NCBI GenBank assembly: GCA_023394875.1
Contig: JAEXAB010000003.1
Location: 186,001 to 250,000 of the forward strand
Length of the DNA stretch: 64,000 nucleotides
Reading direction: 5' to 3'
Source: Bacillota bacterium
GTDB lineage: Bacteria > Bacillota > Clostridia > Christensenellales > DTU072
A program made the position numbers and the translations under genes. This document shows positions 52,016 to 62,100 of the stretch, piece by piece. Under the pieces are notes generated by a model. That model worked only from the letters and a program-made list of their open reading frames with translations, had not been told where the DNA came from and ran no database searches. Each line of letters starts with the position of its first letter. Position 1 is the first letter of the stretch.

Positions 52016-53644
52016 TTACTTTTTGAATTTTACCGCGCCGTTAAATAATTTGTTGAGCGCCAGCTTATCCTCATCGGGAAGAGTTTTTGCAGTTTCTGTT
52101 CTGCGGCAAGCAAAAGAATAATCCTCTCCAAGTATTTCTTTAATTATCTTATTCATTATTTTATTGTTGTCTTCTCTGTTGAAAATACTTAAAGATGCAT
52201 TGTCCTCGGTATTTACAATAAACTCCTTATTAATAATACTTAATCCTTGATCTATATAAGAAGCTACCATATTGAGAGTAAGTTCTCCCATTTCGGATAA
52301 TTTATCAATAACTTTCAGCCAAACTTTTCCGGCTAAAAAACTCTTATCGTCCACTTCTTCGGCTTCTTCGAAAATCAATTCTTCTTCGACAGGCGTTGCC
52401 ATTTCGGCAAGCAAATCTATTTGCGGCTCTTTACTTTCAACAACTTTTTCTTCTTTCTTAATAACCTCAACCGCTCTTTCTACCACTACTCCGTTTTTTT
52501 GAATTTCGGCAAGCTTTTTTTCCAACTCTCCTATTCTGTTAGTTAGTCCGTCTAAATTTAGTTCGGTATTAAGTTCGCACGCTCTTACTATATTGGCTTC
52601 AATCAAAATTTTCGGCTGGGTGGAGAACCTTATTTGATTTTCCATATTCGCCATAATATCCATAGCTCTTGCGATGCGGTAATTATTATAGCTTTTTGCC
52701 CTACTTGATAAAACCTCTTTTTCGTGAACGCTTAATGTTTCGCTAATATAGTTTTCTATATTCTTTACGGTAATAAGGTTCATAAAATAATTGGCTAAAT
52801 CTTTGGCTAAGGTGTTTCTACCGCTTGTTAACAAAGTGTCGGTAAGTTCTAAAGCCTTAGCTACATTGCCGTCAAGTATAGCTCCGCCTAGACTATCCAG
52901 GGTATCAAAGTTAGTGGCGCACAGCACTTCCAACGTATCCTTATAGCTGATAAACTTGCCGCTATAAGACATACACATATCGGCAATGCTTAACGTATCT
53001 CTTACGCTACCTTCGCCGTGAAGAGCCATTTGCTTTAGGGCGTCTTCCTCATAAGTTACTTTCATTTCCGCAAAGATTTCTTTTAATAAAGTAATCAGCT
53101 CTTTAAGCCCAACCAAACGGAAGTCAAAACGCATACAACGTGACAGTATTGTCTGCGGCAATTTATGAACTTCGGTGGTTGCCAAAATAAAAATAATATG
53201 TTGGGGTGGTTCTTCCAGAGTTTTCAAAAGGGCGTTAAAAGCGGCAGAACTCAGCATATGAACTTCGTCTATTATATAGACTTTATACTTGCAGGTCGTG
53301 GGGCGGTATTGGGCGTTTTCTTTTAGCTCTCTTATTTCGTCCACGCCGTTATTGGATGCCGCGTCGATTTCTATTATGTCTATATTAGAACCTAACATAA
53401 GGGCTTTACAAACTTCGCATTCTCCGCAAGGGGAACCGTTTTTCGGGTTAAGACAGTTTACCGCTTTGGCAAAGATTTTTGCGCAAGAGGTTTTGCCAGT
53501 GCCTCTTGTACCCGTAAAAAGATAGGCATGGCCAATGCGCCCGCTCTCAATTTGATTAATGAGGGTACGGACTATGTGGTCTTGTCCTATTACCTTGTCA
53601 AAGGTATTGGGTCTGAATTTTCTGTATATAGAAACGTGTTCCAT
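52016..53644 (-). CDS. dnaX: DNA polymerase III subunit gamma/tau
   Basis: 542 residues from ATG 53644, which overlaps the previous stop (TGATG). N-terminal AAA+ clamp-loader ATPase: Y-R-K-F-R-P-x-x-F at the start, G-T-R-G-T-G-K-T-S (Walker A) near residue 46, a four-Cys zinc site (C-x8-C-G-E-C-x-x-C) near 65-80, D-E-V-H-M-L (Walker B) near 127 and T-E-x-x-K-L-P x x I-L-S-R-C (sensor 1 region) near 160. C-terminal region acidic and short. It loads the sliding clamp. Unusually, it follows a GH2-family gene rather than preceding ybaB-recR. Confidence 0.95.
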   Translation of the reverse strand: MEHVSIYRKFRPNTFDKVIGQDHIVRTLINQIESGRIGHAYLFTGTRGTGKTSCAKIFAKAVNCLNPKNGSPCGECEVCKALMLGSNIDIIEIDAASNNGVDEIRELKENAQYRPTTCKYKVYIIDEVHMLSSAAFNALLKTLEEPPQHIIFILATTEVHKLPQTILSRCMRFDFRLVGLKELITLLKEIFAEMKVTYEEDALKQMALHGEGSVRDTLSIADMCMSYSGKFISYKDTLEVLCATNFDTLDSLGGAILDGNVAKALELTDTLLTSGRNTLAKDLANYFMNLITVKNIENYISETLSVHEKEVLSSRAKSYNNYRIARAMDIMANMENQIRFSTQPKILIEANIVRACELNTELNLDGLTNRIGELEKKLAEIQKNGVVVERAVEVIKKEEKVVESKEPQIDLLAEMATPVEEELIFEEAEEVDDKSFLAGKVWLKVIDKLSEMGELTLNMVASYIDQGLSIINKEFIVNTEDNASLSIFNREDNNKIMNKIIKEILGEDYSFACRRTETAKTLPDEDKLALNKLFNGAVKFKK

Positions 53645-56553
53645 CAATTTACTATTTTTTCCTTATTGTACACCGGCACTAGATTAAAGTGCAGGATATA
53701 TTCGGTGGGTTTTATTAAATATTGAGCAAGAGGCTTGCCCTTTACGGTATTGCCTATGCCGCTTACAAAAGCGTTAATATCCACGTAAACTCCGCTTTGG
53801 GTTAGTTCTGCTTTTTTATTTATATATGCTTTGGCTATTTCCTCATCGGAATTGGGGCTTACGCGCAATTGGAAAGGAGCTTGTCTGGCAACAAACGCCA
53901 CTCCGTCCCCTTCCTTGTCGGTAATCAAAGCGTAATGGACGTCAATATGGTTGCCGAACTCCTGCTTTAATGTATAGTCGCACAGAGAATTGCAAACGGT
54001 GGTGTGATACAGCCCCATTCTTGCGTGCTGATAAACGTCGATATAGTTTTCTTCCTCACCACGGCCGTAATAAGTAATGAGCCCGAAGCTGTTTTGTAAT
54101 TTTATCTGCTTGCCGAAACAATCCATAGCGTCCAGTCCTCTCCTCATGGGAGTAACGACGCTAAACACCTCAATTATTCCGCTGGAATAAACTACGTATT
54201 TATCCTGAACAATGAAATATTCCTTATTCTTTTTGGTAAAGACGTTTTCAATTTCCACGCTTATAAAATCAGAAGGATTTCTCTTATCGTATTCGCATTG
54301 GAAACTAACTGTCTTTATAACATAATTTTCTCCCTTTTCCTTTAGGTTGCGCACAAACGGGCGGTAAATATTGGGGCCGAAACTAAAGCTGTCCTTTCTT
54401 TCGGCGGTAGGTTTAATTAGTTCCTTACCCATCAAATTGTAATTAATAATCGTACCGGTAGTCTTGGAAAATCTGACGTAACCCCCTTCAAAGCGAATAT
54501 CCAAATTGTGTAAAAATTCGGAAATTGTCAAAGGCTTCTTACTGTCGGGTAGCGACAAATTGTTTAAGTTGTTACTTAGAGGTATTTGCTCTTTGGCAAC
54601 TATTTCTCCGCTTAGCTTTTTGTAGGTTACGTTAAGATACATATCATCTTCGATATGTCCCAAAAATACGTCGAAAGTCCTGCTGCTTCTGGGCTTAACG
54701 CCCCCTGTAATTTGGTAGCGGGATTGGGGCTTGCCGTTTTTTATAACTTCCAAATCCAAAACGATATTGTCACTGGTTGCGTAATAGCTCCTGTTAAAAA
54801 TCTCCAACCTATTATCTACAGGCATGGTTGCGATTAAGGGACGGCAAACGTATTTGTGGCTGTGCGCCGCTATGTAGGGCTCGCGGTACGCGTTAAACAA
54901 ACCGTCTTCGCTCCCGATAATATCTTTACATACTTCGTCGCAAAACTCGGTAATACAACCGCCTAAGCAACAAGGAGTGTTTTCCACTATCTCAAAAAAT
55001 TCTCTTAAAGAAGCGCAACCCGCGCCCTGAGATTTTGCAAACTCAACCATAAACACAGGCTTATTCGCCTTAACTTCGTTAACGGCTATTACCAGTCCAT
55101 CAATGTCGGGATTATAAACGGTGGCGATATCGAAGTCGGTATTTTCTTCGCTACGGTAAATACAGGCCTTGCCCGATATTTTCTTAACAAAGTTAACGGC
55201 GTCTTTTATTGCTTCCACTTCTCCGTTTTCGGAGCCGAAACTATACATTACGATATTTGCTAAAGCCTTGTCGCGCAAATAAACGGATTTGGTCAATTCT
55301 CCGATTATGGGAGCAAACTTTTCATTTTTGACAATTATATCTCTCTTTTTTGAGAACTTACAAGCAGCCTCTGTGCTTACGTCGAATTTTTCTATAACGT
55401 AAAGACCAGTCTGCAGACAAAATTCCAAAACGGACGGATCGGGGACGTCCTCAAAGCATACGGTGTTGAAATTATAATTTTTAATCAGTTTCATATCCTT
55501 GAAAATTTCTTCAAGGCTTAGAGACTTGCCGTCGGCGGTATATCTTCCGTTATAGCTTACCGCGCAGATTTTCAAGGGCTCTTGGTTGAAAGTAAACATT
55601 TCTCCGTCAATTTCGGTAAAGCCGAAACCAACTTTTAGTTTTACGCACTCACGCACTCCGTCGTTATGCAGAATTTTTACATACAAGTCATAAAGTACGG
55701 GTTTTTCGGAACAATAAAGATCAAAATCTCCCTCAATGGAAAATTCGGCAATTCCTCCTTCAATCGACTTTCTTCTTGTAAAAACTAACTTACCGTCGTA
55801 ATAGAGTTGAATTAAAGCTTCTGAATTGCAATCTTTTGCAAATTCCAACTTCAATTCTCCGCAAACGCCAAGATCGGAACTGCGTGTAACGAAAGTATAA
55901 TCAAAAAGGGAATCGGGATTATTTACGTATAATAATACGTCGCCTACAATTCCGCTGACGTTAAAGCCTTTGCCGAATTTAAGATAACTTGCTAAAGAAC
56001 GCTTTTTTACCAAAACAATAAGTTCGTTTTGACCTATTTGAAGATAGCTTGAAATATCAAATTCTCCCCGCCCAAGGTCGGAAAAACCTACGTAGTGGCC
56101 GTTAACGTAAACCGAAAAAGCACCGCAAACCTTCAAAAACGACAAATAGTAAGTTCTGGACAGGTCGCTTATTTCAAAAAACTTGCGATATGCTCCCCCC
56201 GAATTTTTGTTGTTTTTGCTACCGTTTATGGAGAAATTCTTTTTGCAAAAACTTACGTCTGCAAAAATGTGTGGGCAAATACCTTGACTTTCCCAACTTT
56301 CCCCAATATTAATTTTGCTTTTGAAAAAACATGAACTATCTAGTGACGTTGGAAATACTCCGTCTGATAAAAACGTAAAATCAGCCTCACCTTTTAAGCT
56401 GAAAACACGGTCACTTATAGTCCTGATGTCGTTAAATTGCGCCTTGTCGCATACGTTTTGCGACGAACACGGTATAAAATAGCTACGGTATGGCAGTAAA
56501 TTGTCGAAAAACCGCAAGCCGACCGACTTCCTCTCCAAAATATTGTATATCAT
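53644..56553 (-). CDS. Divergent LacZ-like GH2 protein with altered active site
   Basis: 969 residues from ATG 56553 (SD GGGAGAG, 9 nt). LacZ plan: jelly roll (about 80-205), Ig-like domains, TIM barrel (about 315-590) and a C-terminal galactosidase small-chain-like domain (about 700-960, G-G-Y-V-R-F-S-K). Counterparts of the E. coli acid/base and nucleophile remain (S-F-G-S-E-N, M-V-E-F-A), but the Asn before the acid/base Glu is Ser, the R-H-E-H loop reads Y-N-G-R, and the His of the R-x-S-H-Y-P strand is gone. Activity may be lost or changed. No signal peptide. Its stop overlaps the dnaX start. Confidence 0.75.
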   Translation of the reverse strand: MIYNILERKSVGLRFFDNLLPYRSYFIPCSSQNVCDKAQFNDIRTISDRVFSLKGEADFTFLSDGVFPTSLDSSCFFKSKINIGESWESQGICPHIFADVSFCKKNFSINGSKNNKNSGGAYRKFFEISDLSRTYYLSFLKVCGAFSVYVNGHYVGFSDLGRGEFDISSYLQIGQNELIVLVKKRSLASYLKFGKGFNVSGIVGDVLLYVNNPDSLFDYTFVTRSSDLGVCGELKLEFAKDCNSEALIQLYYDGKLVFTRRKSIEGGIAEFSIEGDFDLYCSEKPVLYDLYVKILHNDGVRECVKLKVGFGFTEIDGEMFTFNQEPLKICAVSYNGRYTADGKSLSLEEIFKDMKLIKNYNFNTVCFEDVPDPSVLEFCLQTGLYVIEKFDVSTEAACKFSKKRDIIVKNEKFAPIIGELTKSVYLRDKALANIVMYSFGSENGEVEAIKDAVNFVKKISGKACIYRSEENTDFDIATVYNPDIDGLVIAVNEVKANKPVFMVEFAKSQGAGCASLREFFEIVENTPCCLGGCITEFCDEVCKDIIGSEDGLFNAYREPYIAAHSHKYVCRPLIATMPVDNRLEIFNRSYYATSDNIVLDLEVIKNGKPQSRYQITGGVKPRSSRTFDVFLGHIEDDMYLNVTYKKLSGEIVAKEQIPLSNNLNNLSLPDSKKPLTISEFLHNLDIRFEGGYVRFSKTTGTIINYNLMGKELIKPTAERKDSFSFGPNIYRPFVRNLKEKGENYVIKTVSFQCEYDKRNPSDFISVEIENVFTKKNKEYFIVQDKYVVYSSGIIEVFSVVTPMRRGLDAMDCFGKQIKLQNSFGLITYYGRGEEENYIDVYQHARMGLYHTTVCNSLCDYTLKQEFGNHIDVHYALITDKEGDGVAFVARQAPFQLRVSPNSDEEIAKAYINKKAELTQSGVYVDINAFVSGIGNTVKGKPLAQYLIKPTEYILHFNLVPVYNKEKIVN

Positions 56554-56652
56554 AAAAAACAGCTCTCCCAATTATATAAAAATACGCCGACAAGGACAGT
56601 CACATATGGCTCATACGGTCAAAAAATCACAAACCGGCAGTAATATAATATT

Positions 56653-56681
56653 ATTATAGCAAAAAAAATATATATTTACAA
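56653..56681 (-). promoter_or_regulatory. Promoter of the LacZ-like-dnaX transcript
   Basis: Minus strand TTGTAA (56681-56676), 17-bp spacer, TATAAT (56658-56653) extended by TG. The leader of about 90 nt (56554-56645) has no recognised structure. A second TATAAT lies at about 56577 without a good -35. The 56682-56759 stretch down to the folT stop shows no clear terminator. Confidence 0.6.
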
Positions 56682-56759
56682 TAACAAATCGAAAATTTTT
56701 TACAAAACTATTGGATTGATAATTCTATGCTGTTATTTGTAGCTGTGGATACACATAAC

Positions 56760-57320
56760 TTACATTTTTAGCAGTTTGCTTACAGGTTTAACCAACACCA
56801 AGCAAATTATTAAGTTTAGCGCCCATACAATCAGCTGTTTGGGTAACCGTAATGCATATACAGCCTGAAGGGTTTTTCCCACGCCTCTAAAATAGAATAA
56901 ATATAGCCCTAGCGTATTAATGTTGGTAGCTACCAAAAACACCAAAACAAAGGAAATAATGGTTAAAATTTCATAATTGATACTCTTTTTATTAATTTTC
57001 CTTGCCGCATAAAATACCAATCCGGGGATTAGTCCCAGCATAGAACTACCAAGCATTATAAGGGGATTGAAGTCTCCTTTGGGCGCAATCAAGATACCTA
57101 ATAAATCGCCAAGCACTCCGGTAAGAAAGCCTGCAAAGGGGCCAAAAAATGCGCCTGATATAAAACAAGGAATATAAGTAAAGGAAATTGCAAAACTGTT
57201 CCCCACCCCGACAAGCACGGTAAAAATGTTGCACACCGCAGACACCGCAGTAAGTAAAGCTATATAGCTTATTGCCTTGACGGGAATGCCCTTTTTGAAG
57301 GCGACTGACTTTTTTGACAT
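56760..57320 (-). CDS. folT: Folate ECF transporter substrate-binding (S) subunit
   Basis: 186 residues from ATG 57320, set by SD GGGAGG 8 nt upstream; a longer frame from 57359 runs through the riboswitch expression region. Six hydrophobic helices. A-I-S-F-T-Y-I-P-C-F-I-S-G-A-F-F-G-P and G-D-L-L-G-I-L-I-A-P-K-G with F-N-P in between are typical of the folate-type S component. It captures folate and passes it through a shared EcfAAT module, which is not in this window. The tetrahydrofolate riboswitch directly upstream confirms the substrate. Confidence 0.93.
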   Translation of the reverse strand: MSKKSVAFKKGIPVKAISYIALLTAVSAVCNIFTVLVGVGNSFAISFTYIPCFISGAFFGPFAGFLTGVLGDLLGILIAPKGDFNPLIMLGSSMLGLIPGLVFYAARKINKKSINYEILTIISFVLVFLVATNINTLGLYLFYFRGVGKTLQAVYALRLPKQLIVWALNLIICLVLVKPVSKLLKM

Positions 57321-57327
57321 AATAATA

Positions 57328-57348
57328 ACCTCCCAAATTTGGCGAGGT
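57328..57348 (-). promoter_or_regulatory. SD-sequestering hairpin upstream of folT
   Basis: Minus strand ACCTC pairs with GAGGT and CCA with TGG around AATT, with one bulged G. The folT SD (GGGAGG) is in the 3' arm, so translation is blocked when the stem forms. This looks like the expression platform of the riboswitch. Confidence 0.65.
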
Positions 57349-57391
57349 CCATTACTCATTTTTATAGAAATATAATAATATTAATAAAAAT

Positions 57392-57481
57392 GCAACGGAC
57401 GCGACAAGATACCGCAGATTGCTCTTTCGTTCACAAACGACATCCCATTTTGTGACACTTAACGCATCTTGCCTACTCTGC
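57392..57481 (-). ncRNA. Tetrahydrofolate (THF) riboswitch
   Basis: Minus strand blocks of the THF-I class are all present: GAGTAGG (near 57478), GCGTTAAGTGT, AATGGGATGTCG, AACGAA, GCGGTATCTTG and CGCGTCCG. P1 is GCAG/TTGC, P2 CAAGAT/ATCTTG, P3 TCACAAA/TTTGTGA. It starts within a few bases of the predicted transcription start. In this class binding of reduced folate lowers expression of folate uptake genes. Confidence 0.93.
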
Positions 57482-57490
57482 TTTATGTTT

Positions 57491-57519
57491 ATTATATAGC
57501 CAATACAAAGCTATGTCAA
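57491..57519 (-). promoter_or_regulatory. Promoter of the THF riboswitch-folT transcript
   Basis: Minus strand TTGACA (57519-57514), 17-bp spacer, TATAAT (57496-57491): full consensus. Transcription should start near 57484, right at the riboswitch. Confidence 0.85.
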
Positions 57520-57553
57520 GCATAGCCCGACACATAATTACATATATATTATT

Positions 57554-59059
57554 ATGAAAAAACCCAAAAAAATATTTGGCGCCGTCGCCACCGTAACAGT
57601 ATTCGGAATATTTACTAGGCTTCTTAGTTTTATCTTCAAAATTTATCTTTCCCGCACCCTCGGCGCCGAAGCAATCGGACTGTATCAAATAGCCCTTTCG
57701 GTATTTTTCCTCTTTGCCTCCCTTTCTGCTACAGGCTTACCTCTTGTACTAAGCCGTAAAACTGCCGAAAACGACGCTTTAGGCAAACAAAATGATTTTT
57801 CCATGCTAAACAGCGCAATGGTTATGGGAATCTGTATTTCCTTATCCTTAATAATAATTTTAGGCTTGCTAAAAAACCATTTAGGATTTTTGTTTTCCGA
57901 CCCAATGGCGCATCCATTATTTTTAATAATGCTACCCGCCATACTTTCCACCACTATGTACAGCGTAGTTAGAGGCTGGTTTTGGGGCAAAAAAGCCTTC
58001 ATCGCTTTTTCCATAACCGAAACTATTGAAGAAGTTTTTCGCATAGTTTTTTCGGTAATCTTTATTAGCGGAGCAATCGCAGGGCTAAGTGGGGCATACG
58101 CAATAGCCGTTGCTTTTACTGTAAGCGATATGCTTGTTGCCGTTGTATTACTGTCAATATTCTTTGCCAAAGGCGGACGGTTAGAAAAACCCAAAGACTT
58201 CAAAAAAATTCTGCTGCCGTCCTTACCTGTTACCGCCATGCGCGCTTTAAGCTGTCTACTGGGCACTTTGATTGCCATAATCTTACCCATACGGCTTGTT
58301 ACCTTCGGTATGTCCTTAGCCGAAGCAACCGCCTCTTTCGGGCGAATTGCCGGCATGGCTAACCCCCTAATTCTTGCCCCTAACGCCATTATCGGCAGTA
58401 TGGCAATAGTGCTAGTCCCCGAAATGAGCGCAAACGGAGTTAAGAAAGAATACGTAAAACTAAACCGCCACTTAAACAGCGGTCTAAATTTTTCTTTCCT
58501 TATATGCGGACTGTTTATGGTAATTTATATAGCCCTAGGGCAAGAAATAACCATGTTACTATATAACGATAGAATAAGCGGAATGTATTTGGAATACGCC
58601 GCATATCTGATGCTTCCTATGGGCTTATCTCAGCTTACCCAGTCGGCGCTCAACTCTTTAGGAAGAGAAAAGCGCGCCTTTATAAACTATGTAATCGGCA
58701 ACGTTCTTATGGTAGTAATTATCTACATCTTACCAAAGTATATAGGCATATACGCCGTTGCCGCCGCTACTATGGTATCTCTTATTACTACATCGATACT
58801 AAACGTGTATTCTTTACGGCAATACACCGACTTCGATTTCGGCTTTATTAAGCGGTTTATAACCGTTCTTCTATTCGTCTTCCCATCGGCGTTCTTTGCC
58901 GAAAGCATAGCTTCTCTTATTGGAGAAAGGCTTTATGTCTTAGGTGTTTTTGTTGGCACAATTTGTGGCGTAGGTATGTATGCACTATTATGCTTTGCCA
59001 CAGAAACGGTGGATATAAAAGGCTTCTTGACGTTAAAAAAACAAAAGCGCGCGTTCTAA
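57554..59059 (+). CDS. SpoVB/MurJ-type lipid-linked saccharide flippase
   Basis: 501 residues, about 14 membrane helices, MOP superfamily. The start K-I-F-G-A-V-A-T-V-T-V-F-G-I-F-T-R-L-L-S-F-I-F-x-I is the SpoVB/YtgP pattern, followed by A-I-G-L-Y-Q-I-A-L-S-V-F and L-V-L-S-R-K-T-A. It likely flips lipid-linked peptidoglycan or polysaccharide precursors; a spore cortex role fits the spm genes elsewhere in the window. The ATG has no SD and AT-only sequence before it (57520-57553), with no convincing -35. Divergent from folT. Confidence 0.85.
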   Translation: MKKPKKIFGAVATVTVFGIFTRLLSFIFKIYLSRTLGAEAIGLYQIALSVFFLFASLSATGLPLVLSRKTAENDALGKQNDFSMLNSAMVMGICISLSLIIILGLLKNHLGFLFSDPMAHPLFLIMLPAILSTTMYSVVRGWFWGKKAFIAFSITETIEEVFRIVFSVIFISGAIAGLSGAYAIAVAFTVSDMLVAVVLLSIFFAKGGRLEKPKDFKKILLPSLPVTAMRALSCLLGTLIAIILPIRLVTFGMSLAEATASFGRIAGMANPLILAPNAIIGSMAIVLVPEMSANGVKKEYVKLNRHLNSGLNFSFLICGLFMVIYIALGQEITMLLYNDRISGMYLEYAAYLMLPMGLSQLTQSALNSLGREKRAFINYVIGNVLMVVIIYILPKYIGIYAVAAATMVSLITTSILNVYSLRQYTDFDFGFIKRFITVLLFVFPSAFFAESIASLIGERLYVLGVFVGTICGVGMYALLCFATETVDIKGFLTLKKQKRAF

Positions 59060-59081
59060 ATTTTTATAAGGCTATAAAAAA

Positions 59082-59107
59082 ACGCAACCTGTTCAGGTTG
59101 CGTTTTT
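59082..59107. terminator. Bidirectional terminator between the flippase and the giant surface gene
   Basis: ACGCAACCT and AGGTTGCGT around GTTC, with an A-tract before and a T-tract after. It stops the plus-strand flippase transcript and the minus-strand giant gene. Confidence 0.88.
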
Positions 59108-59115
59108 AATTATTA

Positions 59116-62100
59116 TTACTTCTTTTTCTTAGTGTCTTTTCTGACTACTCTTTGGACGTATTTGGGTTTTTCCACTTCGTCGGAGTATTCATCGCTTTCC
59201 AAAATCTCCTCTTTGGCAATTATAGGAACAATCGGCTTGATTTCTTTTTCGGCTTTAACTATGTTCTCGCCCTTTACTTCCTTAGGATGTTTCTTCTGCC
59301 ATCTTCTTATCAATACCACAACGATAACAACTACGATAACAACTGCGATTACGATACTGGATATAAGTAACCAAGCGTCTCCTCTGTCCCAAATGCTGGG
59401 TTTTTCGGGCTCTTCGGTTTCCTCTTCGTCATCGGGTACGTCCACTTTGTCATCTTCGCTATATGCGTACACGCGGGAAGCACTGTTTAGCTTTTCGGCA
59501 TCGGTTAAAGTTGCGTAGCTGTTGTTATAAGCTCCGAAGGTGGTTTCGTCAATCTTAGTTAAAGATACTTGGTCAATAACCATCATACCGATAATGAGCT
59601 GTTTAGTGCCTGTAGTATCGTCAGCATCTTCTTTGTCGCCTAATGCAAATACCCATTGAGCAGACTTTGCAGAACTGCTGGGATTATAAATATACAGTTC
59701 ATATGTTACCGCATCATAAATATTTTCGGCGCGGTTGCTATTTATTTTTATTGTCTGATACTTACTGGAATCGCTGGTCTGCAAATATCTGAACTCTGCG
59801 TTAACGCCCTCAGTAGTATAGGTCTTTTGTCCGTTTTCGGTCTTCTCTTTGGCTATAAGCGTCTTTGCCTTAAAGGTTAATTTGTAATAACTATTGGCTG
59901 CAATGTTTACGTTCTCGCCCAAAGTATAGGTTTGTCCGTAAGGAACTTTGTTACTCATAACTAAGCTGTTGTAACCATCGATTTTCAAGAATTCTCTTAT
60001 ATCAAAGTTTGCTGGCATAAAGTCTTCAAAGGCGTTTGTATCGTCCTCGTCGTCCTTGCCGGCAATGGTATAGATAGCTTGCAATCTTTCGTCGGTGTCC
60101 TTGCTGTAGTTATAGACGCCGTGCACTCTTTCTGACAAAGTAGTTCCTGTTGCGTTAGCTGCCTTTGACCAGGTGTAGCTCTTTGTTTCGTAGAAAGTCT
60201 CGCTGTTGTCGGTGCTTTCGGTAAAGGCGTCAAAGGAGTCGGAAGAGCCTTCCAATATTCTTAATGCATATTGGTTCTTGTCGGCAGCATACAGATATTC
60301 AAAGTCATGAAGCTTATCAGACTTGTCTTGGTTATATTCTCCGTTATCCTTAGCGCGTGAATATTGAACTTCGTCTATTGTATACAATTTTACGGAGTCA
60401 AAATAGACAGTGCCTTTGCTCAAGGCCTGCGTGTCATAAACGTACACAGTAGAAGAATCAACCGTCTTGGAAACCTTGGATGCATAAGGATTGCCTAAGC
60501 TTAATTCCAGTTCCAAAGAGCCCGAAGAAGTGCCGGTCTTTATATAGAAACGGTATTGTGTCCATTTTCCAGCGGTGTTTATGCCGCTAAAGCCGATATA
60601 TTTTTCTGCCGATGAGGAAGTAAGCACGTTGCTTACGTTACTTAATGTTACAGATGCCTTAGCGTCGCCTATAGTTTTTACCCAAACGCTTACTATATAG
60701 TAGCTGTTGGCGGTTAGGCTGTTGCTGGCGCTCTTTAGCCCATACGCTACGTCGTAATTGCTATAAATTTTCAAAGCCGTCTTGTAAGGAGTAATATAAT
60801 CGGTTCCGCCGGCAAATAGTCCGTCATTATTAACAGTACCTGCCTTAAACTCCTTGGCTGTAAGAAGTTCACTGTCTTCCTTTGTAATAAAGACGTCGTC
60901 ACCTGACCTGGGTAAAGCTACGTAAGAGCTAAACAATGAAACCGCTGTTTCGCTTACCGCTTTTACTCTGAAGCTTGTACGCGCCTTGTTAACCATATCA
61001 ACGGTAAATTCGAATTTCTTCGAAACTGTATCATAATAGGTGTTGCCTGCATCTTCGGTTGCGCTTATTATTGCGCAAAGTCTTTCCACAGTCTTGGTTT
61101 TACCTTCCGATTCCTCATTAAATCTTGCATAAATCTCATAATGAGTGGGCTTGGTGTCGTTGCCGTCTTTATTAATACCCTTTACTGCCGACCAGTTAAG
61201 TTCATACTCGGTACCCGACACGTGAACATAATTAAGGTCGTCAACTTTTCCAAAGGTGTTAGTCTTAGCAGTAAGCGCCGTCCAGCTGGAAGTAGTGCCT
61301 GTGCCGGTTAGTTTGCCGTCGGTATCAAACTCGTCTTCATCGGTTTCGCCGTATTTGATTTCGGCAAAGTTACCGTTGGATACGCTGCTGGAAGCTGTTA
61401 TTGTGGTCTTAAATTGATATTGCTTAATCTCGTTGCCGCTCTTTGTGCTGCTGTTGTATTCGGTATACTTGATTTCGGCATAGTTTATTAATGAAACGTA
61501 GAACTTACCTTCTATATAAGATGCGGTGGAAAATCTGCTGCCGCTACCGAAAGTAACTTTCAGACTTACGATATTGGTTTCGGCAACGTCACCTAAGATA
61601 TAGAAAGCTATTTCTTGCCACTCTTCATTATTAAAGGTAGAAACGCTTGCTATTGTTTCTAAATTGTCCTTATCTTTGCCACCCAATAAATCTATATTGG
61701 CGCCAAGATTTTTTGCTACTCCTTCGGTTCTTACCCAAACGGCAAGGCGGTAAGCGGTATTAGGCTTAATTGTAAGATACTTATCGGCAGCGTCGGTCTT
61801 CATAGTAAGGATGGACGCCATAGGCACTTGATTATGGAGTATCAATGTATACAAATCTACGTCAATCCCGCCGATTGTTATATCTTCAATCAATTTTTGG
61901 TGATCTGCCGCTGTCTCGTTTACTACGCTGTTAGTAACTTTAGTAAGACTTACTTTATTGATATCCACAGACGCTACGTTTACGTCAGCCTCTGCCTTCC
62001 AGTTGTCGGTAACGTCACTGTTGTTGTTTAGTTTTCCAACAGAAAGCTGTTCGGCATCGGTTATGGGAGAAAGTGTTTCCCATTTGTTGATATAAGCGGG

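Noticed and set aside
56577..56640. CATATG/CATACG motifs in the leader of the LacZ-like gene as an operator or riboswitch.
   Set aside because: Short and imperfect; no convincing stem or known class.
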